A DNA stretch of 16,625 bases from SIG701 sp045611685 (GTDB lineage Bacteria; Bacillota; Clostridia; Oscillospirales; CAG-272): the NCBI GenBank assembly GCA_045611685.1, contig JAZKXO010000096.1, positions 1 to 16,625 on the forward strand, written 5' to 3'. How positions within the stretch are numbered: position 1 is the stretch's first letter; every line of letters begins with the position of its first letter. The translations under genes and the position numbers were made by a program. Positions 7,008 to 14,344 of this stretch are shown here, piece by piece. The notes under the pieces are model-generated. The model had not been told where the DNA came from and did no database searches. It worked only from the letters and a program-made list of their open reading frames with translations.

Positions 7008-7394
7008 ATGGCTGACGAATATAAGATCAACGTCCGCGACGTGGACGATACCTCCGCAGTTCCCGCCGGGGCATATTATGTCCCGCAGGACGATATTGGA
7101 GGACAGGCTCCGGCTTCCGTCGTTTATGCCAATATTACGACAGACGTCTCCGGAGATGACCCTGTTTATCACTGTGATATGACACTTGATGAAATCATCG
7201 CCGCCATTGAAGCGGGATCCTACGTTATCGCCCGTCACGGAGATATTTTCTCTCCCATTGTCGGATATTCAAATGCGTCGGCACAGTTTGTGGACATATC
7301 GCTCTACAACGGAAAACTCAATGTCACTTCGATTCTGGTTGCGGCGGATGATACCGTCACGACTTCCGATGCGACGATTACCGCCGACGTATAA
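7008..7394 (+). CDS. Small acidic phage protein of unknown function
   Basis: A 128-aa protein with AAAGGA seven bases before ATG 7008. It is acidic and beta-rich, without signal peptide or membrane segment. The middle has the pattern TLDEIIAAIEAGSYVIAR followed by short strands (FVDISLYNGKLNVTSILVA). I associate this helix-then-strands module with small domains in structural proteins of Clostridia phages, but cannot name the family. It lies between the tube and the gp10-like/tape measure pair, where many siphophages encode tail assembly chaperones, yet its sequence is not chaperone-like and I see no slippery-site extension. A minor virion or adhesion protein is the likelier guess. Confidence 0.65.
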   Translation: MADEYKINVRDVDDTSAVPAGAYYVPQDDIGGQAPASVVYANITTDVSGDDPVYHCDMTLDEIIAAIEAGSYVIARHGDIFSPIVGYSNASAQFVDISLYNGKLNVTSILVAADDTVTTSDATITADV

Positions 7395-7419
7395 GGTTTC
7401 AAACATTTTCGATTATTGA

Positions 7420-7445
7420 CGAGTCCGTCCTGCGGGGCGGATTCG
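7420..7445 (+). other. Intergenic stem-loop upstream of the tail-completion gene
   Basis: GAGTCCGTCC (7421-7430) pairs with GGGCGGATTC (7435-7444) around a TGCG loop, with two wobble pairs, and a C-G pair extends the base. An outer pairing of CGATT (7410-7414) with AATCG (7451-7455) can enclose it, bringing the fold close to the AAAAGGAGG ribosome site at 7456-7464. No T-run follows, so a translational or stability role fits better than termination. Confidence 0.55.
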
Positions 7446-7469
7446 TGAGCAATCGAAAAGGAGGCTGAC

Positions 7470-8075
7470 ATGAGCGAATCCTTTTTCAACGTAACGATTC
7501 GGGGCGACGAAACGCTGACGAACGAACTGAACGATCTGGTTCGGGACATCAAAGGCGTTTGCGGGGACGGGCTGAGATTCGCGGGATCCCAGATGATTTC
7601 CGACCTGCAGAGGCATATCCAGAAAGACTGGTACGAGCCGTGGGGACCGCCGAAGGATTATGAGCGGCGCACGGACCATCCGGGCGAGGGAATACCGCTC
7701 GGAGACGAACGGAACATGAATCTGGAGATTTCGGACTTGTCGCTTGCGTTTGTCTACGCGCCGACCGGGAAGCACGAAGTCCGGGCATGGAACAAAAGAA
7801 GCGGGGACGCGCTCATCAACACGATCCAGACGAACGGCGGATGGAGTTGGAAACCGACGAAGGACAAGAAAAACCGGGAGATCATGCCGCGCCCGTTCTG
7901 GAACAATTTTGTAGAAGAAGAACGCAACGGCGCGTTATTCGACGCATTTGAATACGGGTTTTCCGGGCGGGGATTCGACCTGATCCGGGAAGGGGACAGC
8001 CGCGACATGAAATTCTCCGCGAACGAAGGAATGCTTGAGGCATCGTTCGGGGACACGACAGAACTTCCTTATTAA
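7470..8075 (+). CDS. Tail completion / HK97 gp10-like protein
   Basis: A 201-aa protein with an excellent AAAAGGAGG site five bases before ATG 7470. An N-terminal helix pair (GDETLTNELNDLVRDIKG, FAGSQMISDLQRHI) is followed by a W-rich stretch (DWYEPWGPPKDYERRT) and beta segments, ending in REIMPRPFWNNFVEEE. The RPF-type motif near the end and this overall plan recall HK97 gp10-like and tail completion proteins, which sit on the head-proximal end of the tail and join it to the head; this is recognition from pattern, not a search. Its stop is 15 bases before the tape measure start, so the two are probably cotranslated. In many siphophages this gene precedes the tube gene; here it follows it. 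Confidence 0.58.
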   Translation: MSESFFNVTIRGDETLTNELNDLVRDIKGVCGDGLRFAGSQMISDLQRHIQKDWYEPWGPPKDYERRTDHPGEGIPLGDERNMNLEISDLSLAFVYAPTGKHEVRAWNKRSGDALINTIQTNGGWSWKPTKDKKNREIMPRPFWNNFVEEERNGALFDAFEYGFSGRGFDLIREGDSRDMKFSANEGMLEASFGDTTELPY

Positions 8076-8089
8076 GAAGGAGACGTTAG

Positions 8090-11000
8090 ATGGCAAAGAT
8101 ACTTCTGAACATTGAACTGAATTCGAGACAGGCGCAGAGTGGACTCGACGAGTTAAAAAAATCTCTGAGCCTGATTGTGGATTCGCTCAAGGACGTCAAA
8201 CCGAACAAAGACCTTACTGCACAGATCAACGCCCTTGCAACTTACTATAAAAATCTTTCCGAAGCGGCGAAGAACGCGGCGGCGCAGACGCAAAAGAATT
8301 CCGACGCAGACGCGAAAGCGGCGATTCAGGCGGCAAAGGTAGCAAAGGAAGAGGCGAACGCGGCTGCCGCCATTGCCCGCAAGCAAAAGGCTGAGATCCA
8401 AGCGGCGGAAGCGGCGGAGAGACACGCGGCGGCGCAGGAAAAACGGGCGCAAGCGACGGAAAAAACGGCGGACGCCGAAGAAAAAGCGGAAAAGCAGGTC
8501 CGTCAGGCTACCATCGCGTTCAACAATATGCTTGCAAGTATTGCAAGCCTTGAAAAGAAATCGCCCAAAGGAACGTTCGACGATTTAAAAACCGCCATCA
8601 AGTATGCTCTGGATCAAGTCAAAGGCTTGGACACAGCAAGCGAAGAGTATATTGAGACCGCCGAAAAGCTCAATCTCGCGCTCGGCATTGCCAAACAGGA
8701 ATTCAGCAGACTTAAAGCGGAAGTCGCGCAATCGCAGAATGCCATCAAATCTCTCGGAGAATCCTTCGGGGATCTCATCGGAAAACTGGCAGGAAGCGTA
8801 CTTCACTCTGCGCTGAACACTTTCCGGAAGGGCATAACGGACGCGCTTAGTGAAGTCGGGGAAACCCTTGTCAAGACGGAAAACGCGGTCATCGAACTGA
8901 ACCGAGTGCTTGACGACCCGCAACCCGCGCAGGAAATCTCGAACCGCCTCTATAATCTGGCATATCAATACGGTTCGACTTTTGAAAACGCGTCTACTAT
9001 CGCGGCGAACTTCGCCCGTGCCGGTCGGTCATGGAACGAATCCTTACAGGCAACGGAAGCCGCGCTTCTTGCCATGAACGTCGCCGAACTGAACGCGACG
9101 GAAGCATCCGACGGTTTGCTTTCCGTTATCGCGCAGTTCGACATGGAAGCGTCCGACCTCGTGGACGTCGTGGACAAGCTGAACAAGACGGCTGACAAGA
9201 ACCCCGTCTCGACGCAGAAACTGTTACAGGCGATCCAGAGAGCCGGTTCCGCCGCGAAAAACGCAAATGTCTCCTTCGACCAGACGCTCGGTCTGATTAC
9301 GGCGATTTCCGAAGCGACGAACCGAAGCGGTCAGAACATCGGTACTGCGATCAACTCCCTGATTCAGTACTCGACAAAGAAGATTGACGCGTTTTCCGAG
9401 TTGTCCGCGAAATCTGCGGAAATGGTCGAGAAGTTCAAACTCGGCCTCGTCTCCATCGTGGACGTCTGGCAGCAGGTCGCCGAAGACATCCACAACGACA
9501 AGGAAAGCCGGGACAAGATCATTGAGTCCCTCGGCACGGATGATCTCGAAGAACTGTCCTCGACCCTGCACGATGAACTCGGCGATCTGGTTTCCGAAAT
9601 CGACGGCGTATACAACGTAGCGAATACCTACAGAAAGAACTACTTCATTGCACTCCTTGACAACATGGACCGTTTCATGGATGTGCAGACGCAGCTGACC
9701 GATTATCAGGGCTATTCACAGGAAGAAAACGCCAAGTACATGGAAACGTATACGGCGAAGGTGAATCAGCTTAAGGACGCATGGCACAAACTGGCGAACG
9801 ACGAGCAGGGTATTCTCGCGTTCAAGAAGGATCTGGTTGATCTCGGACTCGGCGCGGTTACTCTTGTAGAAAAACTCGGCGGCATTAAGACCACTGTCGC
9901 GGAAATTTCCGCGCTTCTTGGCGCGATTGCCGTTTTCTTCAAAGCCAAAGACATTTCCGAATGGATTGTCAATCTGGGACAGTCGATCACCGAAACCGGA
10001 AGAAACATCATGCAACTGCCGTACCTGTTTGATCAGGCGGCGGCGGCAAGGCGCAGGTACGCGGAAGCGGCGGCTATGGCGGCTTCGGCGGAAGAACTCG
10101 CCGACCTTGCGCAGACCAAAGCGGCGGCGTCTGCGGCGGCATGGCAAGCGGCTCTCGGTTGGATTTCACTTGCGGTGGCGGCAGTTTCGGCTCTTGTAAT
10201 GGCTTTCAATTCTATCCGTGCGGCACAGGAAAAAGCGCGGGAAGAAGCGATTGAATACGGTAAGGAAACTACTGAAAACGCAAAACAAATTGCCGAGCTT
10301 CGCAAGGAGCTTCAGAAGCTGAATCCGGACAGCGAAGAATATCGGGAAATTGAATCTCAAATCGTTCAGCTTCTCGGAGATAAAAAAGCCGCATTAGAGG
10401 ACCTGATTCCGGTTACAGAAAAATACCGAGATAAAGTTAAGGAATTAACTGACGCGGAACTTGCAGAGGCTCTTATTAGTTCTGAAAATGCGCTTGATGC
10501 AGCTACCAAAAACGCAAGCAAAGCGTACAGCGGAGCCATTACAAAAACTCGTGCGATTTCTCACTCCGGTGGATATGATATCTACGGCGATATCGTCAGC
10601 GCAAGAGGAATTGAAGAAGAATATCAGGCTTATGAAAGAACGGTACAAAAGCTTACCGATCTGAAAAAAACTTATGCGCGGCTTGTGGCGGAGGGAAATG
10701 AAGAAGAAGCCGCGTCTTATAAAAAGCGTATTGACGCGATTCAAAAATGGGTTGATGCCGTTTCAAACGGAATGCAGGAATATCAGACTGCAGTTGACAA
10801 CCATGCTACAGTTTCGCGGATAAATTTGGATAATAGTATCGAAGCTATAACTGCTTCCATGCAGAACATTCCTGCGACGGCGCGGAGAACACAGGCGGAA
10901 TTACAGGCGATTGCCGAAGAAAACGGCATGACGCTTGAAGAAGTCCGGGAAGCTTTCGAAGTGGTCGGCACAGGAAGCGCACAGGCGGCGGAAGCGGTTG

Positions 11001-14000
11001 AAGAATCTCTTGAAGAAGTAACCGATTCGTTTGACAAAGCGGGGGCATCCGCCGAAGAGTTTACTACCTATATTACCAATACAGTCGGCGGTTATGCGGC
11101 GGCGGCGGATGCGATTCAGGCGGTTACCGCCGCACAGAAGGAGTACGCGGAAACCGGGAAGTTATCCGTCGATACGCTCGAAAAACTGGCGAAGCTCGAC
11201 GACGACTGGATTCAAGTGCTGTTTGACGAAAACGGTGCGGTAGAACTCAATACTACTGCCGTTTGGGAGCGGCTGACCGCGCAGAGGCTGATGCTCGAAG
11301 AGCAGGGCTATGCGATTGAATCCACCAAAGAAGAAACGGACGTTGTCGAAAAGGCGACGGAGCGCCTCAAAGACTATAACGCCCAGATAGACGAAGTCCA
11401 GTCCGCGCTTTCAACGCTCAACGACATTCAGAAGGAATACGACGAGACAGGCGCGTTGTCTATCGATACGTTCCAGAAACTGCTCGACCTCGGCGGAGAA
11501 TATCTGGAACTGCTGATTGACGAAAACGGTCAGCTTTCTCTGAATACGGACGCGGTCGAAACGCTCAAGCAGAAGAAACTCGATCTGATTGAGCAGTTGA
11601 TCCGGGAAAATACCGCACAGTACGCGCTCTCCCTGATACAGGAAAAAGCCGCCGAAAAAGAACATGAGGTCGGCACACAGGCAGCGAACGCCGCCTTAAA
11701 AATCGGTGAATTCGTAGCTCAGCTCTACAATTTGAAGGGGCAGTCGTCGGACGCCGTCATCTATCTCGACGCGCTTCATCAATCTCTTGCGCAGATAGGC
11801 GGAGACCTCGGCATCGCGCTTTCCGACGCAGACCTTGCGGAAATCAGTTCCAAAACGCAGAACTATTACGCCGGGCTGGAATCCGCATTCGGATACGTAA
11901 ACACTTCATCCGGATGGACCAGTTCGTCTTCCTCCTCTTCCTCTTCGAAGTCCACGAAGGACAAATACCTTGAAACGCTGAAATCCGCCGTATCGCTGAG
12001 AGAATCCGAACTGACGCTGATGCAGCATCAGGGCGCGACGCAGGACGAGCAGATAGCGAAGATCAAGCAGATTCAGGCGGGGATTGCGGAAGAAGCGGAT
12101 TATCTCCGCTCCATCGGTGCGTCTCAGGAAGACATCAACAAGCTCTCCTCCGAATGGTGGACATGGCAGGAGAAGATCAACAAGTTCGCCGAAGACAACG
12201 CAAAAGCGGCGGAAAAGGCGGCTGAAGAAGAGAAAAAAGCGGCGGAAGAAGCACAGAAAGCGGCGGAAAAAGCGGCAGAGGAAGCTGAGAAAGCCGCAGA
12301 AGCGCAAAGAAAAGCGGCGGAGGAAGCCATCAAGGCTGAAACTTCGCGGCTGAAGCAGATTGTATCGGACGATAAAGCGCGTCTCAACCTGATGGAGAAA
12401 CAGGGCAAGTCCGTCTCCGAGCGGGTTGAGAAAATGAAGGAGATTCAGTCTCATCTCCACGACGAGGCGGAATGGCTCCGGCAGATCAAGGCGGAACAGG
12501 CGGAAATCGACGCGCTCTCCGCCGAATGGTGGGACTGGCAGGAAAAGATCCTCAAACTCTATCAGGAAACCCTCGACGCGCAGAAGCAGATTGAACTCGA
12601 CGCGATCCAGAAGACCATCGACGGGATTCTGAAAGAAATCGACCTCGAAGAGCAAGCCCTCGAACTCGAAGAGAAGCGGCTTGCGGTGGACGAACAGCGG
12701 CTGAATCTGGAAGAAGCGATTGCGAAAGCGAAGCTCGACTACATCCAGACCGTTCTTTCCGATTACATCACGGCTCTTTCCGACGCGGAGACGCTTGAAG
12801 AGAAGCAAAGGGCGGTCGCGGAAGCGCGGGAAAAGCTCGTACAGGCGCAGCGCGAAGCACAGGCGAAATCCATCATCGACGCGTTCAAAGCGGAAAAAGA
12901 AGTCAAGAGCGACACGCTTTCCCTTGAGGAGAAACGGCTTGCAGTAGAAAAAGCGCGGCAAGCTCTCATTGATGCGGAGAATAACCGCACGACGCGGGTT
13001 CTCAACGAAGCGACGGGCCAATGGGAATATCAGGCAAACGCCCGCGACGTCCAGAACGCGAAGGACAGTCTCAAATCCGCCGTAGACGCGCTGAACGCCT
13101 ATGTGGAAGAAGCGGCATGGAACGAAGTCGCGGAGGCGGTCGAAAACGGCTCCGTATCCGAAGCGGAAGTTTTAGAAATCCTTTCGAAATGGGCGAAGGA
13201 AGCCTACGGAAACGACTCTCCCGAATTTGTCTCGAAGATCCAGACGGCGTTCCGCAAGGCGATGGGAACCGCCGCGTCTCCCGATTCGGTATCCGGGCAG
13301 ATCTCAGCAGTTGACAGCGCGGTCAAGTCCCTGAACGACTACCTGAAGCAGGAAGCGGTCAAGGAACTGAAAGCCTACATCGCGGCGGGGAACACGGACT
13401 TCTCCGGGATGCGCTCCATCCTCGACAAGTGGCTCTCGATGGGAGAGGGAAGCGAACTCTACTCCTGGCGGGACGGCTTGCTCTCGACGGTCACCGACGC
13501 GATCCGCTCCGGATACTACGACGATACGAAAGTCCAGTCGCAGGTACAGGCGGTCGAAAACGCGGTAGAATCGCTCCACGATTATCTGCGGAGCAGTTTC
13601 ATCCGGGAAATCGAAGACATTGTCCGCAACGGCACTGCCGACCAGATCACGGCGGCGATTGAACGGTGGTCAAACGAATTCGACCTTTCCGACACCGACC
13701 GGGACTGGGCAGAACGGCTTGCAAGCGCGAAGTCGGATTACGAGCGCACGGAAGCGGAGTGGAATTCCGTATCCAACGGAAGCAGTCTTTCGGACGAAGA
13801 AAAGCGGGCTATCGTTCAGCGGATGAAAGCCAATTCCGAAGAATGGTGGATTGCGGACGAGGCTCGGCGCAAAGAACTTGCCGATCTGAACTACGTCCTC
13901 GGCACGTCAATGGGATGGCATCGCAAGGATGACGGCGCGTGGTACGACGAATACGACAGGCGGCTCTACGACAAGGGCGGCGTTCTGCGCGGAACGGGCG

Positions 14001-14290
14001 GCATCAAAGGGACGGACAGACCGGAAATCGTACTCGATCCGGAACTGACCTCGCAGATTCTGAAGCCCGGTTCGGAAGCGCAGTTCCGGGCGTTTGCGGA
14101 CGCGCTGCACCTGATGTTCGAACGCGGAGGGCGTAGGGCGGACGATATGCCCGTGATCCGGAATCCTGCGGTCACCGATTCGCACAACACAAGCTACACG
14201 GTCAACGGCATTCCGATCGGGCAGAGCATGGCGGAGCGGTACACGATTGCGGAACTGTTCCGTACGATGCCCCTCGTCGGCGCGAACTAA
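8090..14290 (+). CDS. Tail tape measure protein
   Basis: At 2066 residues this is the largest gene here and the clearest call. AAGGAG lies seven bases before ATG 8090. Residues ~35-140 are Ala/Lys/Glu-rich coiled coil. Residues ~230-445 match the TP901-type tape measure core (LYNLAYQYGSTFENASTIAANFARAG in parts, GLITAISEATNRSGQNIGTA), continuing to ~600 with a helical segment ending in a short hydrophobic stretch (~605-620). A strong hydrophobic helix (~683-710, WISLAVAAVSALVMAF) is probably membrane-active during DNA entry. Then come two repeats near 1000-1175, a nine-Ser run (1278-1286), two WW-motif repeats (1292-1490) split by an Ala/Glu/Lys helix, and three units near 1663-1880. The C-terminus (VQRMKANSEEWW, YDKGGVLRGTGGIKGTDRPE) is common in Firmicutes tape measures. 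It sets tail length; ~0.15 nm per residue gives roughly 310 nm. Confidence 0.95.
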   Translation: MAKILLNIELNSRQAQSGLDELKKSLSLIVDSLKDVKPNKDLTAQINALATYYKNLSEAAKNAAAQTQKNSDADAKAAIQAAKVAKEEANAAAAIARKQKAEIQAAEAAERHAAAQEKRAQATEKTADAEEKAEKQVRQATIAFNNMLASIASLEKKSPKGTFDDLKTAIKYALDQVKGLDTASEEYIETAEKLNLALGIAKQEFSRLKAEVAQSQNAIKSLGESFGDLIGKLAGSVLHSALNTFRKGITDALSEVGETLVKTENAVIELNRVLDDPQPAQEISNRLYNLAYQYGSTFENASTIAANFARAGRSWNESLQATEAALLAMNVAELNATEASDGLLSVIAQFDMEASDLVDVVDKLNKTADKNPVSTQKLLQAIQRAGSAAKNANVSFDQTLGLITAISEATNRSGQNIGTAINSLIQYSTKKIDAFSELSAKSAEMVEKFKLGLVSIVDVWQQVAEDIHNDKESRDKIIESLGTDDLEELSSTLHDELGDLVSEIDGVYNVANTYRKNYFIALLDNMDRFMDVQTQLTDYQGYSQEENAKYMETYTAKVNQLKDAWHKLANDEQGILAFKKDLVDLGLGAVTLVEKLGGIKTTVAEISALLGAIAVFFKAKDISEWIVNLGQSITETGRNIMQLPYLFDQAAAARRRYAEAAAMAASAEELADLAQTKAAASAAAWQAALGWISLAVAAVSALVMAFNSIRAAQEKAREEAIEYGKETTENAKQIAELRKELQKLNPDSEEYREIESQIVQLLGDKKAALEDLIPVTEKYRDKVKELTDAELAEALISSENALDAATKNASKAYSGAITKTRAISHSGGYDIYGDIVSARGIEEEYQAYERTVQKLTDLKKTYARLVAEGNEEEAASYKKRIDAIQKWVDAVSNGMQEYQTAVDNHATVSRINLDNSIEAITASMQNIPATARRTQAELQAIAEENGMTLEEVREAFEVVGTGSAQAAEAVEESLEEVTDSFDKAGASAEEFTTYITNTVGGYAAAADAIQAVTAAQKEYAETGKLSVDTLEKLAKLDDDWIQVLFDENGAVELNTTAVWERLTAQRLMLEEQGYAIESTKEETDVVEKATERLKDYNAQIDEVQSALSTLNDIQKEYDETGALSIDTFQKLLDLGGEYLELLIDENGQLSLNTDAVETLKQKKLDLIEQLIRENTAQYALSLIQEKAAEKEHEVGTQAANAALKIGEFVAQLYNLKGQSSDAVIYLDALHQSLAQIGGDLGIALSDADLAEISSKTQNYYAGLESAFGYVNTSSGWTSSSSSSSSSKSTKDKYLETLKSAVSLRESELTLMQHQGATQDEQIAKIKQIQAGIAEEADYLRSIGASQEDINKLSSEWWTWQEKINKFAEDNAKAAEKAAEEEKKAAEEAQKAAEKAAEEAEKAAEAQRKAAEEAIKAETSRLKQIVSDDKARLNLMEKQGKSVSERVEKMKEIQSHLHDEAEWLRQIKAEQAEIDALSAEWWDWQEKILKLYQETLDAQKQIELDAIQKTIDGILKEIDLEEQALELEEKRLAVDEQRLNLEEAIAKAKLDYIQTVLSDYITALSDAETLEEKQRAVAEAREKLVQAQREAQAKSIIDAFKAEKEVKSDTLSLEEKRLAVEKARQALIDAENNRTTRVLNEATGQWEYQANARDVQNAKDSLKSAVDALNAYVEEAAWNEVAEAVENGSVSEAEVLEILSKWAKEAYGNDSPEFVSKIQTAFRKAMGTAASPDSVSGQISAVDSAVKSLNDYLKQEAVKELKAYIAAGNTDFSGMRSILDKWLSMGEGSELYSWRDGLLSTVTDAIRSGYYDDTKVQSQVQAVENAVESLHDYLRSSFIREIEDIVRNGTADQITAAIERWSNEFDLSDTDRDWAERLASAKSDYERTEAEWNSVSNGSSLSDEEKRAIVQRMKANSEEWWIADEARRKELADLNYVLGTSMGWHRKDDGAWYDEYDRRLYDKGGVLRGTGGIKGTDRPEIVLDPELTSQILKPGSEAQFRAFADALHLMFERGGRRADDMPVIRNPAVTDSHNTSYTVNGIPIGQSMAERYTIAELFRTMPLVGAN
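11084..11610 (+). repeat. Tape measure repeat family A (two copies)
   Basis: Two diverged protein repeats of about 75-80 residues. Copy 1 is at ~11084-11326 (QKEYAETGKLSVDTLEKLAK, then LFDENGAVELNT) and copy 2 at ~11384-11610 (QKEYDETGALSIDTFQKLLD, then LIDENGQLSLNT). The DNA has diverged more than the protein, so the duplication is old. Such units may be gained or lost to adjust tail length. Confidence 0.8.
11963..12562 (+). repeat. Tape measure repeat family B (two copies with WW motif) and Ala/Glu/Lys linker
   Basis: Copy 1 (11963-12187) and copy 2 (12344-12562) share a KIKQIQ or KMKEIQ helix and end in SSEWWTWQEKI and SAEWWDWQEKI. Between them, 12188-12343 encodes an almost pure Ala/Glu/Lys helix. 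A run of nine Ser codons at 11921-11947 precedes copy 1 and may be a flexible hinge. Confidence 0.8.
13076..13735 (+). repeat. Tape measure repeat family C (three tandem units)
   Basis: Three adjoining units begin near 13076, 13307 and 13550. Each has AV-x-x-L-N/H-x-Y (DALNAYV, SLNDYLK, SLHDYLR), a charged helix, a G-containing turn (ENGSV, AAGNT, RNGTA) and a W-bearing helix (SKWAK, DKWLS, ERWSN). They are diverged but in register, about 75-80 residues each. Confidence 0.7.
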
Positions 14291-14298
14291 TCAAACAT

Positions 14299-14324
14299 CC
14301 CTCCGGGTTTAACCGCCCGGAGGG
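14299..14324 (+). other. Stem-loop between tape measure and tail-tip genes
   Basis: A perfect 9-bp stem (CCCTCCGGG with CCCGGAGGG) closes an 8-base loop, nine bases after the tape measure stop and eight bases before the AAAGGAG site of the next gene. There is no T-run, so it is probably not an efficient terminator. Confidence 0.6.
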
Positions 14325-14344
14325 GAAGATATAAAGGAGACACT

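Noticed and set aside
5778..7238. 486-codon open frame on the minus strand
   Set aside because: It lies opposite the tube gene, is dominated by Gly, Arg, Val and Asp typical of antisense to biased codons, spans the terminator, and has no ribosome site or recognisable domain.
8240..8500. Simple DNA repeats in Ala/Lys/Glu-rich tape measure segments (also 12190-12345)
   Set aside because: The near-repetition reflects GCG/GAA/AAA codons of coiled coil, not a mobile element or CRISPR; no constant repeat-spacer pattern exists.
11906..13021. 371-codon open frame on the minus strand
   Set aside because: It is antisense to the Ala/Glu/Lys-rich tape measure coding sequence, and its product is almost entirely Phe, Arg and Leu. 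It follows from codon bias on the + strand.
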